From Anastatus disparis (Eukaryota; Arthropoda; Insecta; Hymenoptera; Eupelmidae), in NCBI GenBank assembly GCA_017163975.1, contig JAFFSR010000245.1, forward strand, positions 1,751,001 through 1,815,000: a DNA stretch of 64,000 bases, written 5' to 3'. This document shows positions 37,504 through 48,783 of this stretch, piece by piece. Below the pieces are notes generated by a model. It was not told where the DNA came from. It saw nothing but the letters and a program-made list of their open reading frames with translations, and made no database searches. Every line of letters begins with the position of its first letter. The stretch's first letter is position 1. The translations under genes and the position numbers were made by a program.

Positions 37504-38100
37504 TTAAGTAATATTTTATAACTTATTTAATTTTATATGCTTATAATTATATATCCAAAATAATAATTAGAAAAAATATTATGATCCACTCATTTTAAAT
37601 CCCAATACAGAAAAAAAGGAATTTTAACAACATTTGCCTTAAAACACACAACACGTAACATTCATATTAGAAATATATCTGTATTCATGTTTCTATTATA
37701 TATTCTTCTAACTCAACATTATCCAAGCCAATATTTTTATTTTGAAAGACGAAATTTTAAAAACTAATAATTTTAAGTTCAGCAGCAAACTTAACAATTC
37801 AATCGAGAAACTGTAGTTGATGCTATAAAATATAAAATGCAAATTTAGATTAATATATAATTTTATTGAAAAACGTTTTTTATTGGTGATAAGATAAGTT
37901 TATTTAAAACAATATTTATATTATTTTTTTCTGTTCGTTTTTATTAAAGTACATATAAGTCACTTTAAAACCTGCAGATCCAATTGAATTTTAAATTATG
38001 CACAATTTACCATTTAACCATGTATGATTACAAATAATTTTTATGATTACTAATGTAAATAATAATAAAATAATGTTCCCTTTATATATATATATATATA

Positions 38101-40285
38101 TATGGGTCAAAATAACATCTTTTTATAAAAGTGTGCGCATGTGGATCACCGATTTTGCTGATTTTGAGATATGTTTTAGTATTATTAAAGTTAGGAATCT
38201 GTGCAAAATTTCAGCTCTCTAAGTGCAAAACTCGCCGAAATATGGCCTTTCAAAGGTCAAAAACTCCGCTTTTTTCGGCTGTTTTTCACTCTTTTTCAAA
38301 ATTCTGCCAAGACTCGAGTTTTTAACATATTTTAATTCGGCAGGCGGCAATTTCTTCGTTTTTATGTTAATTTTAAATTTTCGTAATTATATTTTTAAAA
38401 AATTCTAATCAGGCTTCTGAAAACTCTTAGAATAAAATACTGATTTTTGACATTTTTGACAATTTTTAAACAGCTGTAACTCATTTGAATTTTGATATTT
38501 TTAAATTATCAAAATTTTGTTTTATTGGTCAAAAAGAAAGCTTTAATTTGCATTTTTAAATTTTCAAAAAGGTTTAAAATTGACGGAGATACAAAGGTTT
38601 AAAGTTTGCAAAATTTCTAAAATATACGTTTTTTACAAAATTTAGATCATTGTAACTCTGGCCGGACAACTTCAAATTCACTAAATCTTACAAGAAAACT
38701 TTCTATAAGTCACGTAAAATGAGGCCAAATAGGCCTGGTCAATGGTATCCTACGATTTTACTATTATTTGAACCTCTCATAATTCAGTATTTTGCTTCAC
38801 AAGTAAATCAATACACCCAGCTGTTGCGTCTTCTACTCATAAATGCGAAAACCTTAAAAGATTCAACAGGCTATAAATTATGAAATGAGCGATAAAAAAC
38901 TTGATTTTATGCTTGAGTATAGGTCTCTAGGTCGTTTAGAATAAAAGTTATAACAGTTTGAGAATTTTTTATTTCTCAAGGTATCAAATCCGTGAACGCT
39001 TACTCTAGCCGATTTTTAGATTGGTCTTAAATTTCCTATAACTTAATTTCTATGATACTTCAGGACTCTTATTGAAGCTCTAATTAAAAATTATTGCTTG
39101 TAATTTCAATATCTTTGATGAAGTATAAATGTAAGTCTGCTAACATCTAAAATAAACAACTTTATTTTTTTCTTATAACATCGTTAAGTCCCTATTGAAA
39201 ATAATGACGTCTTTTAAAGACGTCTTTAAAAGACGTCTTTGGATGTGTCTGGATTTGTAACAAAAAAAGACGTCTTTAAAAGACGTCTTTGAAAGACAAT
39301 AATTTTTAATTAGAGCTTCAATAAGAGTCCTGAAGTATCATAGAAATTAAGTTATAGGAAATTTAAGACCAATCTAAAAATCGGCTAGAGTAAGCGTTCA
39401 CGGATTTGATACCTTGAGAAATAAAAAATTCTCAAACTGTTATAACTTTTATTCTAAACGACCTAGAGACCTATACTCAAGCATAAAATCAAGTTTTTTA
39501 TCGCTCATTTCATAATTTATAGCCTGTTGAATCTTTTAAGGTTTTCGCATTTATGAGTAGAAGACGCAACAGCTGGGTGTATTGATTTACTTGTGAAGCA
39601 AAATACTGAATTATGAGAGGTTCAAATAATAGTAAAATCGTAGGATACCATTGACCAGGCCTATTTGGCCTCATTTTACGTGACTTATAGAAAGTTTTCT
39701 TGTAAGATTTAGTGAATTTGAAGTTGTCCGGCCAGAGTTACAATGATCTAAATTTTGTAAAAACGTATATTTTAGAAATTTTGCAAACTTTAAACCTTTG
39801 TATCTCCGTCAATTTTAAACCTTTTTGAAAATTTAAAAATGCAAATTAAAGCTTTCTTTTTGACCAATAAAACAAAATTTTGATAATTTAAAAATATCAA
39901 AATTCAAATGAGTTACAGCTGTTTAAAAATTGTCAAAAATGTCAAAAATCAGTATTTTATTCTAAGAGTTTTCAGAAGCCTGATTAGAATTTTTTAAAAA
40001 TATAATTACGAAAATTTAAAATTAACATAAAAACGAAGAAATTGCCGCCTGCCGAATTAAAATATGTTAACAACTCGAGTCTTGGCAGAATTTTGAAAAA
40101 GAGTGAAAAACAGCCGAAAAAGCGGAGTTTTTGACCTTGGAAAGGCCATATTTCGGCGAGTTTTGCACTTAGAGAGCTGAAATTTTGCACAGATTCCTAA
40201 CTTTAATAATACTAAAACATATCTCAAAATCAGCAAAATCGGTGATCCACATGCGCACACTTTTATAAAAAGATGTTATTTTGAC

Positions 40286-40290
<5 letters not shown>
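38101..40290. mobile_element. 2.2-kb near-perfect palindrome in a TA tract
   Basis: The arms 38101-39099 and 39297-40290 are inverse copies with only a few differences per kilobase by eye (for example TTCAAAGG against TTCCAAGG, and one extra T in a T run). The ends read TATGGGTCAAAATAAC and both abut TA microsatellites. The 197-bp centre holds GACGTC words and a CCCTATTGAAAATAATGACG motif. Mirrored open frames (38131-38325 and 40057-40260) are too short and AT-rich to call as genes. Confidence 0.88.
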
Positions 40291-40348
<58 letters not shown>

Positions 40349-40350
<2 letters not shown>

Positions 40351-40518
40351 CACTGACAGAAAAGATATCTCGATTCTCTTAGATATAACTTAAAATCTGT
40401 GAAGCAAGAAATTAATTCAAACATCTAGTTACCTACATCTAAGAAATTATTATTCCATTTGAATGATCAAATCAAGTCGGAGTAATTCTTTTGTTTCTAG
40501 AAATCTTTTCTGTCAATG
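40349..40518. mobile_element. 170-bp MITE with CACTGACAGAAAAGAT ends
   Basis: Left CACTGACAGAAAAGAT, right inverse of CATTGACAGAAAAGAT. A short non-coding interior lies between the TA tract and the gypsy LTR at 40529. Confidence 0.7.
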
Positions 40519-40528
40519 CATATACATA

Positions 40529-40891
40529 TGTTATGCATAATATAAAGTTTTACAATTTAGCGTACGATTTACAACCGAGCTTCAAATTGGTTGTAAAATT
40601 TGTCGATAAAATCGACTTAGCGCTTCAGTTTAGAACATTTTCGTCGTTACGTCAACATGATCTCTGATAACGTTCGCGATATTCGATAGTATTTGCTGAA
40701 AAATGATTACTGCGCATGCGCGCGTCGGCGTTAAGCTTGCCGTTAGACGTTACGATATTACTGAATAAGCCCCCTGGGAACACGTTTATTTGGGTTAATA
40801 TTGGAGTCAGATTAATTATATCTCAGGGTATTGGACCTGGCATTATTTGGGATATACATAAAATATTCATCTCTAATACAAAAACCCTACA
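40529..40891 (+). mobile_element. 5' LTR of plus-strand gypsy element (363 bp)
   Basis: Starts TGTTATGCATAAT and ends CCCTACA, one base before the primer-binding site. The right border is well supported by that site. The left border is chosen by the TG rule. No 3' LTR is present because the element is truncated at about 50953. Confidence 0.65.
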
Positions 40892-40892
40892 G

Positions 40893-40908
40893 TGGTGACC
40901 ACGACAAG
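40893..40908 (+). promoter_or_regulatory. Primer-binding site
   Basis: TGGTGACCACGACAAG, one base after the LTR end, differs by one base from TGGTGACCCCGAC in the minus-strand element. Confidence 0.8.
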
Positions 40909-43173
40909 GAGCCATCAACCAACAATTAGAAAAACGACGCCACAGCTAACATCAAACCACGCTTCACCAAAGATACTTCCGGCCGCCATTCCACGCAGCA
41001 CTCAACAGCTTCACAAGATTCTTAGCAAGATATTTAATTTAGAAAAATAGTACAAAGGAAAAAAATAATAAATAAATAGAATTAACAATCGAAACTTAAA
41101 TTTGAAAAAAGATAATAAATTAAAGTAAAATTTTTGTATATTTAAAATAAACAAATTAAAGTAATCGTAAAAATTAGAAAAAGAATTTGTATTAAAAGAA
41201 AGAAATTATGTTGATATATAAGAAATAAGAATTTTAATTAAAGGAAAAAGAAAGTTATAAGAAAAAGAAATACGATTAATAGTAAGAGCATTGAAAAGAA
41301 AAAATTGAATAAAGGAAAAATAACATAAGTGCGAAAGTTTGCGTAGTAACGAAGAAATTTTTGTTTTATGATAACGAGAAAAGCAAAAAGAAATTAAGTA
41401 AATATTCAAAGAAAATAGACCAAAAAGAACAAATCGAAGCAAAGTGAAAATAGTGCGTGCGTGTAACAAATCGAAATACGTGAGTGAATTTTCATTTAAA
41501 GAAAAAAATAATAGTTAAAAGTGAAATTAATAAAAAATTTGGCCGGAAGTGAGGAAGTGTGCCAATATAACGCGAAATTCTCAGTGAATCGCCATTTTTG
41601 CGACGCTATCCAGAAAGTCCACCATTTTGAAATTCAACTGGCATACGGACGGTTAGAAGAGTCGACAGAATTTTAAAATACGCAACTTCCTCAACATTAA
41701 TTTGTTTAAAAAAGAAAAGTAAAAATAATAAAGTTTAATAAACGAAACTCGGTATACCATACACTAAAGTAAATATTGTTTAAAAAATAATAAATTACAA
41801 TTTTCGTAAAAAATTTCGAGTGCGGATATGACGTCAGCATAAAATCCTTAATGTGCGCGTGTATTAAAAGCCATTTTGTGCGTATTAAATGAGATTGGTT
41901 ATCGGTGATAATTATGCGAAGTAGTTAAATTAAGAGACTTTTAAGGATTTTTCTTATTAAATTAAATTGAAACATATTGAAAGTTTTCGTCTTTTCTAAA
42001 ATAAATTGAAAAATATTAATGAATTTTATTATCAAGTTTGACTAAAAGACATTGAAAATCCTGTTCGAACATAAAATATTAAAGGTTTTTGCTGTTTTAA
42101 AATTAAATTAAAAGATTTTTTTTATATATATAAAAATTAGGGTCGTCACGTGTGCTATCGTTCACATTTAAAAAAATTGGTAAAAATTAAATTTAAATAT
42201 CTTATAGAAGTAAGGGTGAGATCGCGCACGTGTCGATTTTGATGAATTTTAGTGTGCATGCTTTATGGTGCTGTCTCTTGCGCGAAGCGGGGCGACTGTG
42301 CGACGTTAAAATTTCTTCTCCTATTCTTATGATAATGTTTGAAGTAGTAGTATATTAAAATTGTAGCTTGCGAACATTGAAATGCCTGCGCCGTCGCCGC
42401 GATTCGGGCACGATTCAGATAACCTTTTAAGTAGATTTTCATATCCAGTCTCAACCATAGGAGAACCTCTGCACACATGTTAAATATATATGTAAATTCT
42501 AATGTTGTATGAGTTGAAGTTGAAAGATGTATTGAGCATCATGAACTAGTGACGGGCGGAGATTCTCTTATGCTTTTAAGTTAAAATATGCGTACACCCC
42601 CGACCTAGAGTGTCAGTAGGGTATATAGGTTTTGCTATGCTTTCTATTGAACCATCTTAGTCAGAATAGGCGGACAGTTCGCCGAGTGGTCTGATGAAAA
42701 TTATAATAGGTAGTTATCCAAATAAGCTTGCATCGCCTCAGGGTAATTCTAACTAGCCATCAGCTATAAGCTGTACTCGATAGGGTCGCATTCAGTGGGA
42801 CACCACGCTGGTAGAACGACTCTAAGCGAGAAATAGTAAACGGAGTGCCGTTCAGCGATAGCAGTAAACACCTAATTGAGTAAATTTAACTAAAGTAAAT
42901 TGTTTGGAGTATAGTAATCAGATCGTTCATGCGGCTGTACTAGTCCTTCGCGTATGAGAATGTTTTGTGCCGTTCATGTTAGTAAATAAGGTGTGTGAGT
43001 TGTTTAGCTAAAAGCGATTGTGAGGGTACCTGCGTGTACTCCTAGGGTAAAATTATTCTGTTGATGTGTGTACGCGAAAAATTAACACCACAAATAATAT
43101 AGAAATTTAGGATATTCAGATAGGGCATAAATAGACATCATATTAGGTAGTAAACCCAAGTCGAAAACGGTAA
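40909..43173 (+). other. Gypsy 5' leader, 2.3 kb, non-coding
   Basis: AT-rich leader between primer-binding site and gag. No gene is supported; two minus-strand frames (41206-41469, 42263-42478) lack motifs. The length is similar to the leader of the first element once its Helitron is removed. Confidence 0.55.
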
Positions 43174-43938
43174 ATGCCAGAAACAGACAAAAAGGACGAG
43201 GATTTAGCTTAGACTAAAAAGAAAATGGAACAACAAGTAAAGGAATACAAAGCACTGGCTGCAAGGGCTCAGCAAGAAGCTAGAGACTTAGCAATACGGT
43301 TTGAGGAAGCCAGGCTCGCCGTAACACAAAATAGGAATTTGAATGACACCGTCAGAGTGACTGAAGATGCAGATGAAGTAGCTGCACTTCCAGCCCAGGC
43401 TATAGTAGGATTATATCCAAGGGAGGTTAAATTTCAGAATTTCTGGACAAAAGAACCGGAGGCATGGTTTAAATTATTTGAAAGTCAGCTACAGTTCAAG
43501 AAGATCGTCACGGACGAGAAGAAATACTATAATTTAATTCAAAATCTGGGTCCTGAGGTCATTAAAAATGTTTCAGAAGCAATTGGATACCTGTCTGAAG
43601 GGAATAAATATGAAGAACTGAAAAAGATTCTGTTGGATCGCTTTGCTCTTACTAAAGAGGATAAGTTAAGATTACTGTTCGATAGAAGAGAACTTAGTAA
43701 GAAAAAACCATCAGATTTCCTTAATGAATCGTTACATCTCGCCGATAATCAAAATCCGAGGCTTACAGTACTAAAGCTCTGGCAAGACAGATTGCCAATT
43801 TATATTACAGTTCAATTAGAGAAAGAGCTTACTGAAGTCAATGAAAAAAGTAATGTAGGAAAAGCTGACAAAAGTCAAACAACAGAAACAACAAAAACAC
43901 TCGGAATCGTTCTACGAGTCCAAACCGAGGAAACGTGA
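43174..43938 (+). pseudogene. Ty3/gypsy gag
   Basis: The frame likely began at ATG 43174 (MPETDKKDEDLA); an in-frame TAG follows, then the main open part from 43225. A helical N-terminus leads to the capsid core with VKFQNFWTKEPEAWFKLFE, a central region, and KKPSDFLNES. After 43938 the frame shifts; about 43986-44045 in another frame encodes a CKFH...RC..PC zinc-knuckle-like motif, probably the original Gag C-terminus. Gag assembles the particle and binds element RNA. The stop and the frameshift make the copy inactive. Confidence 0.87.
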
Positions 43939-44176
43939 GAAGAAATAACTCATTTAATAATGGAGGACCTAGGAGAACGCCATGATGCAAATTTCACCAA
44001 AAATATAAAAGCAACTCATACAGGTGCCAACAACCATGTAGTTGGAGAAACTTTGGTGTGGACACCAACAATAGAGAAGGCGACTCTCGTATAAATGAAT
44101 CCAACGAAAGATCGCAGAACACACGCGTAACACCTACAAAAAATCAACGTATAGATAGCAACGAGACGGGAAACTA

Positions 44177-44626
44177 ATGAACCCTGAATGGACAGAGGCT
44201 CATATTCAGGGAACACCTACGAAACGCCTCTTTATTTATGATAATAACAGTAGAAAGTATTTCTTGGTAGATTCGGGAGCAGAGGTCTCAGTAATACCTA
44301 AACCAAGGTTAAGCAAAGAAGAGCCTCAATCATTCAAGTTATACGCTTCAAATAACACTCCCATAAATACTTATGGATTATGAAGGTGAGAGCTGAACAT
44401 TGGTCTACGACGACCTATAATATGGAATTTTTTAGTGGCAGACGTACCGTACGCAATTATGGGCGTGGATATTTTAGAAAAATATCATCTGTTACCAGAT
44501 CTCAAAAAGAGAGAATTTATAGATGGTGAAACAGCTCTCTCAACACCTTTAAAACCAAGAAAATACAAAGAAATTCAATTATATTTCATTGACCCGTCAC
44601 ATAAATACTCATACTTATTATCTTAA
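44177..44626 (+). pseudogene. Gypsy retropepsin region
   Basis: YFLVDSGAEVSVIP contains the catalytic aspartate in DSGA. After a stop and frame change near 44383 comes ADVPYAIMGVDILEKYHLLP, the second conserved block. This is the pol N-terminus, downstream of gag and upstream of reverse transcriptase, in the normal gene order. Confidence 0.87.
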
Positions 44627-46799
44627 TATCCAAGCGTTGTGGGTGTTACTCAAAATCAAACACGTGTGAATAATGGTGTGGAACATTACATCAGAACTAA
44701 TGGACCACCATTGGCACAGAAAGCTAGAAGGTTATTTCCAGAGAAATTAGATGCAGCCAAGAAAAAATTTAAAGCGTTATGCGAAGCTGGAATCTGCAAA
44801 CCTTCAGAAAGTCCTTGAGCTAGTCCCATTCATATGGTAAAGAAGAAAAATGGCGAATGGCGCATCTGCGACGACTATAGACAGTTAAACAATGTCACAG
44901 TCCCCGACAGATATCCAGTGCCGAATATTCAAGATTTCGCCACAGGACTAAGGGGTCGTCCATAAACTACGTAGCCATTTTAGAGGGGGGGGGGGGGGTA
45001 GGGGTTATGAAAAATACTACGTTAATCCACGAAGGGGAGGGGTAGGGGATTTCAACTATAGCTACGTAGCTGTATGCATAGATGTCGCTATGACTAAATT
45101 ATCATTTTAATGCAAAAAAGAAAAATGGTTCGAGAGTGCGCATGTGCGCGAGCGTTAGTGAGAGAGCAAGAGAGAGATAACAATAATAACACACTAATTA
45201 AGAAACAAAGCACATGCTTTCTGCCGTCAAAATAATATCTAAACAAGTCAAAACTAGTATAAGTATTACTTTATCTGTATTTCTTTTTCTCGAGATTTTG
45301 TGTTTATTTTCAATCCCTGTGTTATGATATAAAATTTACAAATGTCATCGCTGTATGAACGGTTATATTTAGCTTTCCAAAAGTGTTATGACTTTAAACT
45401 TTCAAAAAAAAACAGTGCAAGAAAAGTGCAACGAGACTTGGAAAACTCTTAAAACCACATACGCTACTGCCGCTGATTTAAAAAAGGCTACAGAAGATAA
45501 AATAATAGAACTGAAAATAGAGAGTACCCGAAGATCAGCAAGTTTTCGCAACTATTTCACACAGGTAGGAATTTTTCTAATTTTATTTAAATTGAAAAAT
45601 TACGCATGATGTTTGATTTTATTGCACTACAAAAAATTTTTTTATTTCATCACATTGTGAGTATTTTTTTTTTTTTTGATTTGTTATAAAAAGGTTTCTA
45701 AGCATGATAATGAAATTATTAACGATTTTACTGAAACTGGATCTGCGATAGAGATTTTAACGGAGGTAACAAATAATCAGTCGAAGTCAGATAGAAACCA
45801 AATTGGCGAAAAAAGCAACAACAATGATGATGGTATATTAAATTCTATGCATGAAGTATATATTGATTTTTTAATTAATATAAAAAGTTTAATTGTGCCA
45901 ATTCTTTTTCTACTCTATTTTATTCGTTTTCTTTGCTTGAATATTGTTTTTTTTTGAAAAAAGAAAATAATGAACTCATTGATTTGTAAGTTCAAATAAT
46001 ATTTTCATCGCATGCAAATGTTTGGATATCTTCATAAAATTTTAGTAATAGTTAAATTAATTTGAAATCATAAAAATAATTCTTTAAAAGTATAAGCTTA
46101 AAATACATATTCATGTTTAATAGTAATAACTATTATAACTAATGGTGAAAGTGGAATTTTTAACAATTATTTAATATTCATTGAAATATTATATTCAATT
46201 AATTTTATTTTAAAAAGACTAAAAATATATAGAGTAAATTATTTAATATTGATTTTTAAAAATTAATTTTTTTAATAAAGATATGTGCTGGAAAAGGCAA
46301 CAATATAGCTGTGTTTTTTACAATATTCTTTTGTAATTAATAATAGTTTGAAAAAATATTTTAATTTTTAATTTATTTATAGATGGTTCTGAAACAGTTA
46401 AAAAAACGACTGCTGAAGTTTCACTTAAAACTATCGCATATTCAACGCCTAAACAAGATTCTCTGCAGGCAGAAATAAAAGTTATGGAGTCCGAATTGAA
46501 CTGCATGGTAAAAAAAAGAGACGCAGGACTTGCTGAAGACAACATTTAACCAAAAATTAAAAAAATAAGAAAAAATTTAGAATTAACAAAGAAAAAATTG
46601 AATAAAAAAATTGTAAAAGCAAATTGGCAAAGAAATTTTAGGAAAAAACAGAAAGAAAAAATGCAAAATTTAAAAAAAGAGTATCCAGAAGCGGCTAATA
46701 TTCTTAATATTAGGAATGAACCAGGACGTCCGCGACTAGAAACTGATCAAAGTGATTTATTGGAAGTGATCTGCAATATACCCGAATGGAAATTTTTCG

Positions 46800-48783
46800 G
46801 TGTATCAAAATGTATAAAAGTGTATGAAAGTGTATTGAAGCATACAAAAATGTATCAAAGTGTATGAAAATGTATCTAAGAGCGATTTTTCAGACCTTAT
46901 TCTCGATCCATTTTGATACACTCTGATACACTTAGATACACTTTGGTACACTTTGGTACATTTCTTAAAAAGTGAGCTGAAATTAAATTTCCTCAATTTT
47001 TTTGATGTTATACACTTTGACACATTTTGATACACTTTGACACATTTTGATACACTTTTACACACTTTGATACACTTTTACACACTTTAATATACTATGG
47101 TACATGTTGATACACTTCTGAGTATTAGCCTAAATTGTTTTTCCTGTTTTATTTTGCACACGTTTGTACACTTTGATACACTTTTACACACTTTGATACA
47201 CTTTAATATACTATGGTACATCTTGATACACTTCTGAGTATTATCCTTTTCCTGTTTTATTTTGCACACGTTTGTACACTTTGATACATTTTTTTTCTTT
47301 TTTTTTTTTTTTTTTCTAAAGATTAATATATAAAGGATATTGTCCTCTATATGATTAATCTTTTTTTCTATGGTGAGGTCGAGGGAGTCCCCGCCCGGTA
47401 TCTGTTTATCACATTACATCAGGCTAGACTGTCAGACCCACCATACCGAAAACTTTGACTACCGATGGATGGTCAGCCACTTTTGGTGACCAACAATCAA
47501 CCGATACCCAATGAGATCGGATTTTTGAGAGTCGCGATATAAAATGGCACGTACACTAATTTTCTTTCGAAAAAAAAGTTTAGAGGTACCTGGCCAGGAT
47601 TTGAACCCATGCCCTTCGCGTTGAAGGCAAGAGCTCTATCCGTTACGCCACCGCGCTCTCTTTATGTAATATAATACATTTTAATAAAACACGATACACT
47701 TCGATACATTTCTAAGTAAGAAATTAAAAAATGGTTTTACCATGCACACTTTGATACACATGCGTACATTTTTTATACATTTTAATAGTGTTTAATACAC
47801 TTTTTAGGCATGAAACGGTGTATTAAAATAAGCCGTTTTCATTTTAGATATTTTCATAAATTTTAATGTATTAATGCCCTTGGGATAAATGTAAGGTTAA
47901 TAAAACGACAATATTGAAAAAATTGAAAAATATTTTTATAAATTATAAAAGTAAAATATAAAAAGTAATTTAAAACATAAGAATTAGCAATATATATTTG
48001 AAATATAATTTGTAATGAAAAACTTACATTCTATATTAGCATTAAATATTTAAACATTAATATTATTAGAAATTTATAAATAATAAAAGTTTAATAGAGA
48101 CAACTTCAAAAAAATAATTATTCTTTTGTAATACATATCAAGTAATGAGATAAGATAAATAATTTATACTAATAAACACATTTTTAATTTAATAACATTA
48201 TTAAATATAAATATTTAAACATTGTTGTTTCTAAGATAGTTTTTTTTTTATAAATTTTCATTTGTATTGTCTATTGAGACTAAGTTATTTTTTGTAGTCT
48301 TTGCAGTCGCATCTTCATTATTATTAGTATTATTGCTGTTTCCATTTTGCACAGTCAATATGTTACAGGGATCTTGTTGATTATTTAAGGAAGAGGCTTC
48401 ATTTAATGGAAATTTATTTTAGTTAAAATTTTTAAAATGTATCAAAGTGTGCAAAAGTGTATCAATGTATGCAAAAGTGTATCCAAGAAAATCAACATTT
48501 TTCCTTTATTAGAAAAATGTATGAAAGTGTATCAAAGTGTATGAAAGTGTCCAAAAAATATATGAAAATGTGCAAAAGTGTATTAAAGTGTATCAAAGTG
48601 TATATCATTAACGAATATAAAAAATTGATACCAAGAAACTTTTTTTTGGAAGTGTATAAAAATGTATGAAAGTGTATCAAAGTGTACCAAAGTGTATTAA
48701 CATTTGGTCCGAAATATCGCTCTTAGATACACTTTGATACACTTTGATACACTTTGATACACTTTCGTATGATTTGGATACAT
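46800..48783. mobile_element. Foldback element with GTGTATCAAA tandem-repeat ends
   Basis: Both ends are arrays of 10-11 bp words (GTGTATCAAA, GTGTATGAAA) in opposite orientation, and both lead inward to GTATCTAAGAGCGAT. More arrays lie at 46900-47280 and 48430-48720. It interrupts the transposase exon between the block ending LLEVICNI and TGVALHSG. Tandem-repeat inverted ends are the hallmark of Drosophila FB-type foldback elements. No coding region was found; the interior 47670-48420 is AT-rich, with a SINE at 47335-47661. Confidence 0.72.
47335..47661 (-). mobile_element. tRNA-derived SINE
   Basis: The minus-strand head 47661-47582 reads like a tRNA: A-box-like TGGCGTAACGGATAGAGC, anticodon-arm region, B-box-like GGGTTCAAATCC and a 3' arm. 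A body with CCCGCCCGG-type GC-rich sequence follows (47345-47560) and ends in AT-rich sequence with a small repeat (ATTAATC-type) near 47335. RNA polymerase III transcription is expected for such elements. It is nested in the foldback at 46800-48783. Confidence 0.7.

Noticed and set aside
38131..40260. Mirrored 60-68 codon frames as a conserved gene pair
   Set aside because: They exist only because the arms of the palindrome are inverse copies.
46805..47269. Lys-Cys-Val-Tyr repeat proteins on the minus strand
   Set aside because: They are translations of the GTGTATCAAA tandem array of the foldback element.
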